A stretch of 52,952 nt of DNA from Eubacterium ramulus. GTDB lineage: Bacteria; Bacillota; Clostridia; Lachnospirales; Lachnospiraceae. Positions 27,672-36,630 of the stretch are shown here, piece by piece. Position numbers and translations under genes: made by a program. The stretch is taken from positions 1-52,952 of the forward strand of contig NZ_JRFU01000054.1 of assembly GCF_003122485.1 (NCBI RefSeq), given 5' to 3'. How positions within the stretch are numbered: position 1 is the stretch's first letter; each line of letters starts with the position of its first letter. The notes below the pieces were generated by a model. That model ran no database searches and was not told the origin of the DNA. It was given only the letters and a program-made list of their open reading frames with translations.

Positions 27672-28817
27672 ATGAAATTTAGAAAGGTTATTGAAAGCGG
27701 AATTATTACAGCAGCTCTGGCACTCACATCCGTCACAACAGCCGTTTCTGCAAGTGCTGCTGAGACAGGAACCACGACGGAGAGCGCTACAGTAAATGCA
27801 AATGTGGCAGACCGTGTAAGCCAGGCGGCAAGCACAGGAGTTCAGTCTGTTCAGATCATACAACAGAACGCACAGGCAGCGGCAGAAGCTGCTGAGTGGG
27901 CAGACAAAATGCTGGTAACAGTTGATAAAGACAGTTCATTGAATATACGAAAAGAAGCATCTGCGGATGCGGAAGTAGTTGGAAAATTTTATGCAGGCTC
28001 CGGTGCGGAAGTACTTGAGACCGGTGATGAATGGACCAAGGTAAAATCCGGAGACGTAGAAGGTTATGTAAATAATGCATATTGTGTATTTGGCGAAGAT
28101 GCTCACACTTATGCAGAAGAAAACTGTGAGACAAAGGCAACCGCGAATGCAGATGGTATCCGTGTTCGTGAGGCATCCAACACAGATGCAAAAATTCTTG
28201 ACGTCATCGATTCCGGCGCATCTCTGACAGTAAACACAGATGCAGAGGAAGTTGACGGATGGGTTTCCGTAGACTGCAACGGAACAACTGCATATGTTGC
28301 AGCAGACTATGTAGACGTTGCATTAAATATTGACGATGCCGTAAGCATGGAAGAAATCCGTGCAAGAGAAGCAGCTGCCGCTCAGAAAGCAGCACAGGAA
28401 GCAGCAGCTCAGGCAGGAAACAGCAACTCAGGCTCAGACAGTGCAGCAGTTACAACAAGCTCTGAAGCAGTCAGCGCTTCTTCCAGTGACACACAGCTTC
28501 TGGCAGCCATCATCCAGTGTGAGGCAGGCGGAGAACCGTATTCCGGTCAGCTTGCAGTTGGAGCTGTTGTCATGAACCGTGTAAAAAGCGGATCTTTCCC
28601 GAACAGCATTTCCGGTGTTATCTACCAGAGCGGTCAGTTTACACCGGCTTCCAGTGGAAAGCTTGCAAGAGTATTAAGCAGCGGAAATATCTCATCCAGT
28701 TGTTATCAGGCAGCAGCAGAAGCATTAAGTGGTGCAGATAATACAGGCGGAGCAAAATATTTCCATGCAGGAACAAGCGGATCCGGTACAGTGATCGGAT
28801 CACAGATTTTCTATTAA
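27672..28817 (+). CDS. Secreted SH3b / SleB-type cell wall hydrolase
   Basis: A 381-residue exported protein. Signal peptide ~1-30 (ending SASAAE), two bacterial SH3 domains (~78-140, SSLNIRKEASADAEVVGKF; ~155-215, DGIRVREASNTDAKILDVI), an Ala/Glu-rich linker, and a C-terminal SleB/CwlJ-type domain (~275-381) with AAIIQCEAGGEPYSGQLAVGAVVMNRV; the Glu in CEAGGE is the likely catalytic acid. It is expected to cleave peptidoglycan during growth or in spores. The strong promoter and two operator-like repeats suggest tight regulation. AGGAGG precedes the ATG. Confidence 0.88.
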   Translation: MKFRKVIESGIITAALALTSVTTAVSASAAETGTTTESATVNANVADRVSQAASTGVQSVQIIQQNAQAAAEAAEWADKMLVTVDKDSSLNIRKEASADAEVVGKFYAGSGAEVLETGDEWTKVKSGDVEGYVNNAYCVFGEDAHTYAEENCETKATANADGIRVREASNTDAKILDVIDSGASLTVNTDAEEVDGWVSVDCNGTTAYVAADYVDVALNIDDAVSMEEIRAREAAAAQKAAQEAAAQAGNSNSGSDSAAVTTSSEAVSASSSDTQLLAAIIQCEAGGEPYSGQLAVGAVVMNRVKSGSFPNSISGVIYQSGQFTPASSGKLARVLSSGNISSSCYQAAAEALSGADNTGGAKYFHAGTSGSGTVIGSQIFY

Positions 28818-28844
28818 GAAAAGCTATAGGCGGAACAATTTATG

Positions 28845-28935
28845 CAATTCAGGTTGGACGTGAGCGAGACCTGGTGCGTGATATTAGTCAACAGAAGTTG
28901 CTATATTCTTTTTAAGAATTACCGTGCTTTATACA
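28845..28935 (+). repeat. Dispersed structured intergenic element, copy 2
   Basis: It aligns to copy 1 (16014-16100): GGTGCGTGAT (28873-28882), inner hairpin CAAC-agaa-GTTG where copy 1 has CAGC-gtaa-GCTG, then ATATTCTT and AAGAATTACCGTGC. Base changes in the inner stem are compensatory. It follows the SleB-type gene and ends at a terminator. Confidence 0.55.
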
Positions 28936-28987
28936 GAGAGACTACAAAAATTGCCGGAAAACGGCAAGAATGTGGTCTCTCTTTTTG
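28935..28987 (+). terminator. Terminator after the SleB-type gene
   Basis: AGAGAGACTACA pairs with TGTGGTCTCTCT around an inner stem TTGCCG-gaaaa-CGGCAA, followed by TTTTTG. It is a long stem with a good tail. Confidence 0.8.
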
Positions 28988-29054
28988 TGATTATTATTGT
29001 AAAACGGGAGAAAATATAGTATATTGGTGAAAACAAGGAAAAGGGGGGATCGAC

Positions 29055-29498
29055 ATGTTTTCATTATCAGCGCCAATGATATGGCTGGTTCTTCTGGTAG
29101 CATTTATCCTGCTCGAGATCGCGACCGTGGGATTGCTGACCATCTGGTTTGCAGGCGGTGCACTGGCAGCATTTTTTGTTAGCGTGGCTCAGGGTGGAGT
29201 CGCTGTACAGGTAATCGTGTTTCTGATTGTGTCGTTGGTATTGGTTCTGCTGATCCGACCACTGGCTCAGAAAAAATTCAATTCGGAGCACATTCGCACA
29301 AATGCACAGACACTGATCGGAGAAGAAGCAGTCGTAATAGAACCGATTGATAATCTTCTGTCAACCGGACGTGTGATGATACGCGGTCAGGAATGGGCAG
29401 CAAGAAGTGTGGATGAAAAGCAAAAATTCAAAAAGGATGACGTTGTAAGCGTTGTTTCTATCAGCGGGGTAAAACTGATGGTTAAGTGTCCGGAGTAA
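29055..29498 (+). CDS. NfeD-family membrane protein
   Basis: A 147-residue short NfeD protein. N-terminal hydrophobic segments (PMIWLVLLVAFILLEIATVGLLTIWFAGGALAAFFVSV and a second hairpin near residues 50-75), then a C-terminal OB-fold (TLIGEEAVVIEPIDNLLSTGRVMIRGQEWAARS). NfeD proteins partner with SPFH proteins to organise membrane microdomains; the SPFH gene lies 123 bases downstream. The long NfeD protease domain is absent. The RBS is a GGGGGGAT-type site. Confidence 0.88.
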   Translation: MFSLSAPMIWLVLLVAFILLEIATVGLLTIWFAGGALAAFFVSVAQGGVAVQVIVFLIVSLVLVLLIRPLAQKKFNSEHIRTNAQTLIGEEAVVIEPIDNLLSTGRVMIRGQEWAARSVDEKQKFKKDDVVSVVSISGVKLMVKCPE

Positions 29499-29621
29499 TT
29501 GGGAGGCATATGTCATGTGCTACATGATGCGTATTTTGCAGTAAGAGAGTTGTGACATTCCTGAAATCCGATTACCTAAAGCAGACATATTCTTTTTGAA
29601 CGTGTAAAGGAGGGCAATATA

Positions 29622-30548
29622 GTGATTGCAATTATTATTCTAATCGTAGTAGTTATCTTGATTCTGGCATCATGCATCAAGATTGTACCTCAGGCGAACG
29701 CATATGTTGTAGAGCGTCTGGGCGCATATCAGGGAACCTGGGAGGTTGGTATTCATTTCAAAATGCCGATCATCGACCGTGTGGCAAAAAGAGTTCTGTT
29801 AAAAGAGCAGGTTGTTGATTTCGCACCGCAGCCGGTTATTACAAAAGATAACGTTACCATGCGAATTGATACTGTCGTATTTTTCCAGATCACAGATCCG
29901 AAGCTGTTTTCCTATGGTGTGGAAAATCCGATCATGGCGATTGAAAATCTGACAGCAACAACACTGAGAAATATCATCGGTGATCTGGAGCTGGATGAGA
30001 CACTTACTTCCAGAGAGACCATCAATACAAAAATGAGAGCTTCCCTGGATATCGCAACAGATCCATGGGGAATCAAAGTAAACCGTGTAGAGCTGAAAAA
30101 CATCATTCCGCCGCAGGCCATTCAGGATGCGATGGAGAAACAGATGAAGGCTGAGCGTGAACGTCGTGAGGCAATCCTTCGTGCAGAAGGTGAGAAGAAA
30201 TCCACCATTCTGGTTGCAGAAGGTAAGAAAGAATCTGCAATTCTGGATGCGGAGGCTGAGAAACAGGCAGCAATCCTTCGTGCAGAGGCAAAACGTGAAG
30301 CAACCGTCAAAGAAGCAGAAGGTCAGGCAGAAGCGATTCTGAAGATCCAGCAGGCAAACGCCGATGGTCTCCGCTTCCTGAAAGAGGCTTCTCCGGATGC
30401 AGCAGTTCTTCAGATCAAGAGTTTGGAGGCATTTGCAAAAGCAGCAGACGGCAAAGCAACAAAGATTATTATTCCGTCAGAAATTCAGGGTATGGCAGGA
30501 CTTGCCAAATCTCTGGTAGAAGTAGCAGCAGATGTAAAAGAAAAGTAA
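29622..30548 (+). CDS. SPFH/band-7 (stomatin-prohibitin) family protein
   Basis: A 308-residue membrane-associated scaffold protein. An N-terminal anchor (residues 1-18), band-7 domain (~20-180, NAYVVERLGAYQGTWEVGIHFKMPIIDRVAKRVLLKEQ), then a long Ala/Glu coiled coil (~185-250, with repeated EAILRAEGEKK, AILVAEGKKE and ILDAEAEK units) and a C-terminal oligomerisation part. It is QmcA/stomatin-like and presumably forms ring complexes with the adjacent NfeD protein. The start is GTG, supported by AGGAGG. Confidence 0.92.
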   Translation: MIAIIILIVVVILILASCIKIVPQANAYVVERLGAYQGTWEVGIHFKMPIIDRVAKRVLLKEQVVDFAPQPVITKDNVTMRIDTVVFFQITDPKLFSYGVENPIMAIENLTATTLRNIIGDLELDETLTSRETINTKMRASLDIATDPWGIKVNRVELKNIIPPQAIQDAMEKQMKAERERREAILRAEGEKKSTILVAEGKKESAILDAEAEKQAAILRAEAKREATVKEAEGQAEAILKIQQANADGLRFLKEASPDAAVLQIKSLEAFAKAADGKATKIIIPSEIQGMAGLAKSLVEVAADVKEK

Positions 30549-30560
30549 GAATAGTAACAT

Positions 30561-30588
30561 GGGCTGCCCGCACGGCAGCCCTGTTTTT
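30561..30588 (+). terminator. Terminator after the SPFH gene
   Basis: GGGCTGCC-cgcac-GGCAGCCC followed by TGTTTTT. A GC-rich stem of eight pairs. Confidence 0.88.
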
Positions 30589-30759
30589 AATCAAATCAAG
30601 CAAGTAGCGTAGGCGGATTGCGCATATCCTTTGACATGAGTTTTTACATGACAGAAGGTGTTTTACCATTTTCTGTCGAAGAAACACAGGCAAGATGCGA
30701 TTTTTTACAGCAGAAAATAGAAAAAGCTGAATGATAATAAACTGAGAGGTAAAAAAGAA

Positions 30760-31758
30760 ATGAATTTAACAGGAAAAAACTTTTTAAAATTACTGGATTT
30801 CACACCGGAAGAGATTACATATCTGATTGACTTATCCGCAGAGCTGAAAGAGAAAAAGAAAAAAGGTATTCGTCACGATGTACTGACAGGCAAAAACATT
30901 GCCCTGATTTTTGAAAAAAATAGTACACGTACCCGTTGTTCTTTTGAAGTAGCAGCCTTTGATCTTGGTATGCATACAACATTCCTTGACCCGTCTGCTT
31001 CCCAGATCGGTAAAAAAGAAAGCATTGCAGATACTGCACGCGTTCTTGGACGTATGTACGATGGTATCGAGTATCGTGGCTTCGATCAGGAGATCGTTGA
31101 GGAACTTGCAAAATATGCAGGTGTTCCGGTATGGAACGGTCTAACCAATGAGTTCCATCCGACACAGATGATCGCAGACATGCTCACCATCAAAGAGCAT
31201 TTTGGACATTTAAAAGGAATTAAACTTGCGTACATGGGCGATGCCCGTTATAATATGGGAAATTCTCTGATGGTCGTATGTGCGAAACTTGGTATGCATT
31301 TTACTGCATGCACAAATAAAAAATATTTCCCGAATGAGGAATTAGTTGCTCAGTGCCGTGCCATCGCAGAGGAGACAGGTGCAACCATCACTTTGACAGA
31401 GGATGCAATGGCAGGGACCAAAGGTGCAGATGTTATCTATACAGATGTATGGGTATCCATGGGTGAGCCGGATGATGTATGGGCAAGCCGTATCGAGGAG
31501 CTGACACCATATCAGGTAAATGCAAAATTAATGGAAAATGCAGGACCGCAGGTAAAATTCATGCATTGTCTGCCGGCATTCCATGATCTGAATACAAAGA
31601 TCGGAAAAGAGATCCATGACAAATTTGGTCTGGATGCAATGGAAGTAACAGATGAGGTATTCGAAAGCCCGCAGTCTATCGTGTTCGATGAGGCTGAGAA
31701 CCGTATGCATACCATCAAAGCGGTTATGTATGCAACCCTTGGCGGAGCTGAGAAATAA
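30760..31758 (+). CDS. argF: Ornithine carbamoyltransferase
   Basis: A 332-residue cytosolic enzyme making citrulline from carbamoyl phosphate and ornithine. Carbamoyl-phosphate site [16 protein letters not shown] (STRTR), then FHPTQ, ornithine loop DVWVSMGEP, and HCLPAFHD with the catalytic Cys. It could act in arginine synthesis or in the deiminase route; no other arg or arc gene is in view. It has its own leader of about 170 bases after the SPFH terminator and no ARG-box that I could identify. Confidence 0.94.
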   Translation: MNLTGKNFLKLLDFTPEEITYLIDLSAELKEKKKKGIRHDVLTGKNIALIFEKNSTRTRCSFEVAAFDLGMHTTFLDPSASQIGKKESIADTARVLGRMYDGIEYRGFDQEIVEELAKYAGVPVWNGLTNEFHPTQMIADMLTIKEHFGHLKGIKLAYMGDARYNMGNSLMVVCAKLGMHFTACTNKKYFPNEELVAQCRAIAEETGATITLTEDAMAGTKGADVIYTDVWVSMGEPDDVWASRIEELTPYQVNAKLMENAGPQVKFMHCLPAFHDLNTKIGKEIHDKFGLDAMEVTDEVFESPQSIVFDEAENRMHTIKAVMYATLGGAEK

Positions 31759-31803
31759 TCATCCGTATGGAGCGTATGCTCTGAATTGACCAAATATAAA
31801 AAA

Positions 31804-31867
31804 GTACGTTGTCTTCGTTGAGCATATCTGATTGAATATCCAATAGAAGACAAGACAGAATACGTAC
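31804..31867 (+). other. Hairpin in the argF-birA intergenic region
   Basis: GTACGT (31804-31809) with ACGTAC (31862-31867), and TGTCTTC (31810-31816) with GAAGACA (31846-31852), form a long imperfect stem just upstream of birA. There is no T-run. It may be a terminator relic or part of the birA leader. Confidence 0.35.
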
Positions 31868-31887
31868 GGTATGAACTGTATGATAGG

Positions 31888-32877
31888 ATGGAGAAAACTG
31901 TGAAAAAGAAAATTCTGGAACTTTTGCAGAATTGTCAGGATTTTATATCCGGACAGGAAATCAGTGAAAAATTTGGTGTATCCCGCACAGCGGTATGGAA
32001 AGCAATCCGTCAGCTAGAAGCAGAAGGATATGTGATTGAAGCAGTGAGAAACAAAGGCTATCGGTTAAAAGAAGAACCGGATCTGCTGACGGAAGAACAG
32101 CTTCAAAAATATCTGGAAACAGACTGGGCGGGACAGCATCTGGTGGTGTTTGATGAGACCGATTCTACCAACAATCAGGCAAAACGGCTGGCAGAAGAAG
32201 GTGCAGAGCACGGTCTGCTGGTGCTCAGCGATTGTCAGACTTCTGGAAAAGGACGCCGGGGACGTTCCTGGGATTCCAAAGCCGGCGAAGGTATTTTTAT
32301 GACTTTGCTGTTAAAACCGGATATTCAACCGGGAAATGCTTCTATGCTGACCCTTGTGATGGCACTTGCGGTCCGGGCGGGCATTGAAGATGTGGTTGGA
32401 ATTGACACACAGATCAAATGGCCGAACGATATCGTATGTGATGGCAAAAAAGTCTGTGGCATTCTGACAGAGATGAGCGCACAGATCGATTATATCAACT
32501 ATATTGTGATCGGCGTGGGAATCAACGTTTCCAATGAAATTTTTCCGGAGGAAGTGGCTGCGACAGCTACCTCCCTGTATTTGCTGACGGGTGTGCGCAT
32601 CAGCAGAGCAAAACTGGCTGCAAAGATTATGGCAGAGTTTGAAAAATATTATGCTCTTTATCTGAAAACACAGGATCTGTCCGGTTTGATGAATGAGTAT
32701 AACAGTCATCTTATCAACCGTGGGCGCAGTGTGCGTGTGCTTGACCCGCGGCAGGAGTATACCGGCGTCGCGCAGGGAATCAATCAGAGTGGGGAGCTTC
32801 TGGTACAGACAGAAGACGGAACTGCCCATGTTTCCTCCGGTGAAGTATCCGTTCGTGGTGTGTATGGATATGTGTGA
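31888..32877 (+). CDS. birA: Bifunctional biotin--protein ligase / biotin repressor
   Basis: A 329-residue group II BirA. N-terminal winged HTH (~5-65, SGQEISEKFGVSRTAVWKAIRQLEAEGYVIEAVRNKGYRL) is a biotin-sensing repressor. The central ligase domain has SGKGRRGRSWDS (biotinyl-AMP loop) and IKWPNDIVCDGKKVCGILTEM. The C-terminal SH3-like cap ends with VSVRGVYGYV. Start: ATG at 31888, or GTG at 31900, which has GGATGGAG seven bases upstream and may be the real one. The DUF6145-type and coaX genes follow closely, a cofactor-centred cluster. Confidence 0.93.
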   Translation: MEKTVKKKILELLQNCQDFISGQEISEKFGVSRTAVWKAIRQLEAEGYVIEAVRNKGYRLKEEPDLLTEEQLQKYLETDWAGQHLVVFDETDSTNNQAKRLAEEGAEHGLLVLSDCQTSGKGRRGRSWDSKAGEGIFMTLLLKPDIQPGNASMLTLVMALAVRAGIEDVVGIDTQIKWPNDIVCDGKKVCGILTEMSAQIDYINYIVIGVGINVSNEIFPEEVAATATSLYLLTGVRISRAKLAAKIMAEFEKYYALYLKTQDLSGLMNEYNSHLINRGRSVRVLDPRQEYTGVAQGINQSGELLVQTEDGTAHVSSGEVSVRGVYGYV

Positions 32878-32948
32878 TGAATGTACCTTTGTTTGCCAGA
32901 ATAGACGAACTGGACAGAAGAATAGATAACAGGAGAAAATGATCATTT

Positions 32949-33281
32949 ATGAATCAGGAAGAAGTAGTGCTGTGTGGATCCAGCGCATATACAAAAAAAT
33001 ATTATCTGAATTCGGATTTTCAGAAATTACCGCAGGGAATCCAGGATGAACTGAAACTGATGTGTGTATTGTATACAGAAGATGTAGGCGGTACACTTAC
33101 CTTGAAATTTGATGAAGACGGAGAACTGATCTTTGAGACGGCGGCAGATGAGGGTGATTTGCTGTATGATGAGATTGGAAGTGTTCTGAAAGTGAAACAG
33201 CTGCAGAACACAAAGCAGGAATTGTTGGAATCACTGGAAATGTATTATAAAGTGACTCATCAGATAAACGTTGAAAACTAG
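32949..33281 (+). CDS. DUF6145-like protein of unknown function
   Basis: A 110-residue acidic soluble protein (SAYTKKYYLNSDFQKLPQGIQDELKLMCVLYTEDVGGTLTLKFDEDGELIFET, then YDEIGSVLKVKQLQ). It looks like the small Lachnospiraceae family DUF6145, often found between birA and coaX. No catalytic motif is visible. It lies 71 bases after birA and 19 before coaX, so it is probably in the same operon. Confidence 0.7.
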   Translation: MNQEEVVLCGSSAYTKKYYLNSDFQKLPQGIQDELKLMCVLYTEDVGGTLTLKFDEDGELIFETAADEGDLLYDEIGSVLKVKQLQNTKQELLESLEMYYKVTHQINVEN

Positions 33282-33300
33282 CTAGTGGAGGACTGGAAAA

Positions 33301-34071
33301 ATGCTTTTAACCGTAGATATCGGGAATACAAATATCACACTGGGTGTATTTGAAGGGAAAAAACTGCGTACCACATTTCGAATGACAACAATTCAGACAC
33401 GTACCTCAGATGAGTACGGTATGGTGATGTGTGAGCTGCTGGAGCATAATCAGGTGAAAGTTGGAGAAATTACAGATGTCATCGTTGCATCCGTAGTACC
33501 GAACGTTATGCATTCCCTGACAAGTGCCATCATCAAATATTTTAATACAAAACCAATTATTATCGAGGCTGGCGTAAAGACCGGAATCCGTGTGACTTCC
33601 AAAAACCCACGTCAGGTAGGTGCAGACCGTATCGTGGATGCGGCAGCAGTTTATGAGCTGTATGGTGGACCGGCGATCGTGATTGATTATGGTACGGCAA
33701 CTACCTTTGATCTGGTAGATTCAGATGGTACCTTTACCGCTTGTGTGATCGCACCGGGTATCCGTACTTCCGCGCAGGCGATGTGGAGTATGGCTGCCAA
33801 ACTGCCGGAATTTGAGATCAAGAAACCGAAGAGCATTCTGGCGCAGGATACCATTGCATGTATGCAGGCAGGATTGGTATATGGTCAGATCGGACAGACA
33901 GAATACATTGTCAAACAGATGAAAAAAGAGTTTGGCAAGGAGAATATCAAAGTTGTGGCAACCGGCGGTCTTGGAAGAATTATTGAAAAAGAGACCAATG
34001 CCATTGATATTTATGATCCGATGCTTACCTTACAGGGCATGCGTCTGATCTTTGAAAAACAGAAAAAGTAG
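33301..34071 (+). CDS. coaX: Type III pantothenate kinase
   Basis: A 256-residue ASKHA-fold kinase for the first step of CoA synthesis. Phosphate-1 motif DIGNTNITLGVFEGKKL, substrate region QVGADRIVDAAAVYELYGGPAIVIDYGTATTFD, and VVATGGLGRIIEKET near the C-terminus. It is monovalent-cation dependent and not feedback-inhibited by CoA (family knowledge). GTGGAGGA precedes the ATG. dusB follows after 139 bases. Confidence 0.94.
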   Translation: MLLTVDIGNTNITLGVFEGKKLRTTFRMTTIQTRTSDEYGMVMCELLEHNQVKVGEITDVIVASVVPNVMHSLTSAIIKYFNTKPIIIEAGVKTGIRVTSKNPRQVGADRIVDAAAVYELYGGPAIVIDYGTATTFDLVDSDGTFTACVIAPGIRTSAQAMWSMAAKLPEFEIKKPKSILAQDTIACMQAGLVYGQIGQTEYIVKQMKKEFGKENIKVVATGGLGRIIEKETNAIDIYDPMLTLQGMRLIFEKQKK

Positions 34072-34210
34072 TTTTGGGAAAGTCTGATCTTGGAAAAGCA
34101 GAAAAAGTAATTTCAGAAAATGCAGAATCTCAGATCAGATACATTGAAAATGTAAAACAAACAAGCGTAGATACAAGGATAAATAGAAGAAAAAACGGAA
34201 AGAGTACAGT

Positions 34211-35185
34211 ATGAATAAATTGAAAATAGGCAATGTAACCCTGGAGAACAATTTAGTACTGGCACCCATGGCAGGCGTAACAGACCTGCCATTTCGTTTG
34301 TTATGCCGCAGACAGGGTGCAGGGCTTTTGTGCATGGAGATGGTCAGCGCAAAAGCGATTTATTATAAAAATAAAAATACGGAATTACTGATGGAGATTC
34401 ATCCGGAGGAACATCCGGTTTCACTGCAGTTGTTCGGATCAGATCCGGATATTCTGGCAGCTATGGCAGCGCAGATCGAGGAGCGTCCCTTTGAGATCCT
34501 TGATTTCAATATGGGCTGTCCGGTGCCAAAAGTGGTGAATAACCATGAGGGATCGGCATTGATGAAAGATCCGAAGCTGGTGGAAGAGATTCTGACCAAG
34601 ATGGTAAAAGCGGTGAAAAAACCGGTGACGGTGAAAATTCGAAAAGGCTTTGATGAGGAACATGTCAATGCCGTGGAGATCGCAAAAATCGCGGAAAGCT
34701 GTGGCGTGGCGGCGATAGCGGTACATGGAAGAACCAGACAGCAGTATTATTCCGGCAAAGCGGACTGGGATATTATCCGTCAGGTAAAAGAGGCAGTATC
34801 CATTCCGGTCATCGGAAACGGTGATATTTTGTGTGCGCAGGATGTGGTTCGTATGAAAGAACAGACCGGATGTGACGGTTTTATGATCGGACGTGGTGCA
34901 CAGGGAAATCCATGGATCTTCAAACAGATCCAGCATCAGCTTGAGACTGGTGAAGAGTTGCCGAAACCAAGCCGCCGGGAAGTGGCAGACATGATGCTTT
35001 TACATGCCCGTTTACAGCTTCAGATCAAGGGAGATTACATTGGGATCCGTGAGATCCGCAAACATGCCGCATGGTACACTGCCGGTTATAAAAATTCTTC
35101 CAAACTTCGCGGGAAGATCAATGAAGTGGAAAGCTATGCACAGCTGGAAGCATTGCTGGAACAGTGGCTGGCAGAAGAAGCATAG
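34211..35185 (+). CDS. dusB: tRNA-dihydrouridine synthase B
   Basis: A 324-residue FMN enzyme reducing uridine in the tRNA D-loop. FMN barrel start LAPMAGVTDLPFRLLCRRQGAG, the catalytic Cys in DFNMGCPVPKVVNNHEGSAL, VKIRKGFDEEHVNAVEIAK, HGRTRQQYYSGKADW and GNGDILCAQD. The helical C-terminal domain binds tRNA. It directly follows coaX and precedes the unknown gene and greA, a common clostridial order. Confidence 0.94.
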   Translation: MNKLKIGNVTLENNLVLAPMAGVTDLPFRLLCRRQGAGLLCMEMVSAKAIYYKNKNTELLMEIHPEEHPVSLQLFGSDPDILAAMAAQIEERPFEILDFNMGCPVPKVVNNHEGSALMKDPKLVEEILTKMVKAVKKPVTVKIRKGFDEEHVNAVEIAKIAESCGVAAIAVHGRTRQQYYSGKADWDIIRQVKEAVSIPVIGNGDILCAQDVVRMKEQTGCDGFMIGRGAQGNPWIFKQIQHQLETGEELPKPSRREVADMMLLHARLQLQIKGDYIGIREIRKHAAWYTAGYKNSSKLRGKINEVESYAQLEALLEQWLAEEA

Positions 35186-35388
35186 CGTAAAGTGCATGGA
35201 AAGAAATGATATGCAAGTCACAGAAATGCTGAAACAGATACGATGAAGTGGAACAGATAAAGAATCAATAGTAGAAATTTCGTTATAGATAGTAAAAAGA
35301 TTATAATAACATAGACATTACAAATAGTAAAAAAATCATAATAACGACTTTTTCCACATAAACTGTAAGAAGATCAAAAACAGGAAAT

Positions 35389-36096
35389 GTGGGAAAACAG
35401 ATTATGGCAGAACAGAACTGTGCAGGAAAAGTCAGCAAAATAAAAAACTTCTTCCGAAAAATGTGGACATACCTTTGCCGTATTTTGAAAAAACGGCATA
35501 ACGTGCAGGAACAACCAAATGATCCGGAACCGGAAACGACAGAAAATCCATGGATTTTTGCAACCCGCAGTATCATAGAACAGATCCTGTGGCAGAAACA
35601 GGATGTGATCCGGGAGGAAAAAGAAGAACTGGGAGGCAGACTGACCAGAAAACAGTTATATCGCGATTTCAAACCGCTGATCATTGACACGGATACGCCG
35701 GACCAGGTATTTGGCGAGGACGATGATGTGGATCAGATTTTGCGACAGTTGAGTCCGGGGTTGAATTTTCTGGAAATCTGTACGAACCGACCGGAAGATT
35801 TTGTGTCTTTTACCGTCTGGCTGGAGATGGAATACGGTCTCATGACCAGAATTTTTCCACTGGATGCGATGCGGGAGAGCCATGCAAACGTGGTACTTGA
35901 CCTGGAGCGGCAGGGGATCATGTACACAGACCGTCTGATGCCAAAGGTTTTATATGTTCCTTTTTACAAGCGCCGGTGGAAGATTCATGAAACTGCCGTA
36001 CAAACTGAGGAAGAGAAGATGCAAAATCTTGACATAGAAGTACCGATTGGTTATAATGTATTGATTGTGAAAGTGGATAAAACTCTTCAAAATTAA
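35389..36096 (+). CDS. Conserved hypothetical protein between dusB and greA
   Basis: A 235-residue protein, basic at the N-terminus and acidic elsewhere, with no signal peptide, membrane segment or known domain. A charged segment (EEKEELGGRLTRKQLYRDFKPLIIDTDTPDQVFGEDDDVDQILRQLSPGLNFLEI) is followed by a more ordered part (VWLEMEYGLMTRIFPLDAMRESHANVVLDLERQGIMYTDRLMPKVLYVPFYKRRW). It starts with GTG; an ATG at 35404 is the alternative. The stop overlaps the greA upstream region. Function unknown. Confidence 0.65.
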   Translation: MGKQIMAEQNCAGKVSKIKNFFRKMWTYLCRILKKRHNVQEQPNDPEPETTENPWIFATRSIIEQILWQKQDVIREEKEELGGRLTRKQLYRDFKPLIIDTDTPDQVFGEDDDVDQILRQLSPGLNFLEICTNRPEDFVSFTVWLEMEYGLMTRIFPLDAMRESHANVVLDLERQGIMYTDRLMPKVLYVPFYKRRWKIHETAVQTEEEKMQNLDIEVPIGYNVLIVKVDKTLQN

Positions 36097-36131
36097 TGAT
36101 AAATAAAAAACGATCAGGAGGATCAACAAAC

Positions 36132-36611
36132 ATGGATAAGAAAAATCTTTTGACTTACCAGGGATTACAGAAACTGGAGAACGAATTACAGGAATTAAAA
36201 GTAGTAAAGAGAAAAGAGATCGCTCAGAAGATTAAAGAAGCGCGTGAGCAGGGTGACTTATCAGAGAACGCTGAGTACGATGCAGCAAAAGATGAGCAGC
36301 GTGATATCGAAGCACGTATTGAAGAGATCGAGAAAATCTTAAGACATGCAGAAGTTGTTGTTGAGGATGAGGTAGATCTGGACAAGATCAGCGTTGGCTG
36401 TCAGGTACGTATTCTTGACTGCGAGTTTGATGAGGAACTTGAGTATAAGATCGTTGGTTCCACTGAGGCAAACAGCCTGAAAGGCAAGATTTCAAATGAG
36501 TCTCCGGTTGGAAAAGCATTACTTGGTGCAAAAGTCGGTGAGATTGTAAATGTAGAGACACAGGCAGGTGTTTTACAGTATAAAGTACTGGAAATCCAGA
36601 GATCAAACTAA
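36132..36611 (+). CDS. greA: Transcription elongation factor GreA
   Basis: A 159-residue factor that rescues backtracked RNA polymerase by stimulating transcript cleavage. The N-terminal coiled coil has [12 protein letters not shown] and [29 protein letters not shown], with the tip acidic residues. The C-terminal FKBP-like domain has NEESPVG-like [18 protein letters not shown]. The start at 36132 is set by AGGAGG about 10 bases upstream. lysS follows within 20 bases, so they are co-transcribed. Confidence 0.95.
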   Translation: MDKKNLLTYQGLQKLENELQELKVVKRKEIAQKIKEAREQGDLSENAEYDAAKDEQRDIEARIEEIEKILRHAEVVVEDEVDLDKISVGCQVRILDCEFDEELEYKIVGSTEANSLKGKISNESPVGKALLGAKVGEIVNVETQAGVLQYKVLEIQRSN

Positions 36612-36630
36612 GAGAAAAGGGAGAATGAAA

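Noticed and set aside
35287-35345. Imperfect 20-base direct repeat (AGTAAAAA-ATAATAAC type) before the unknown gene at 35389
   Set aside because: Very AT-rich and only two copies; chance similarity is likely.
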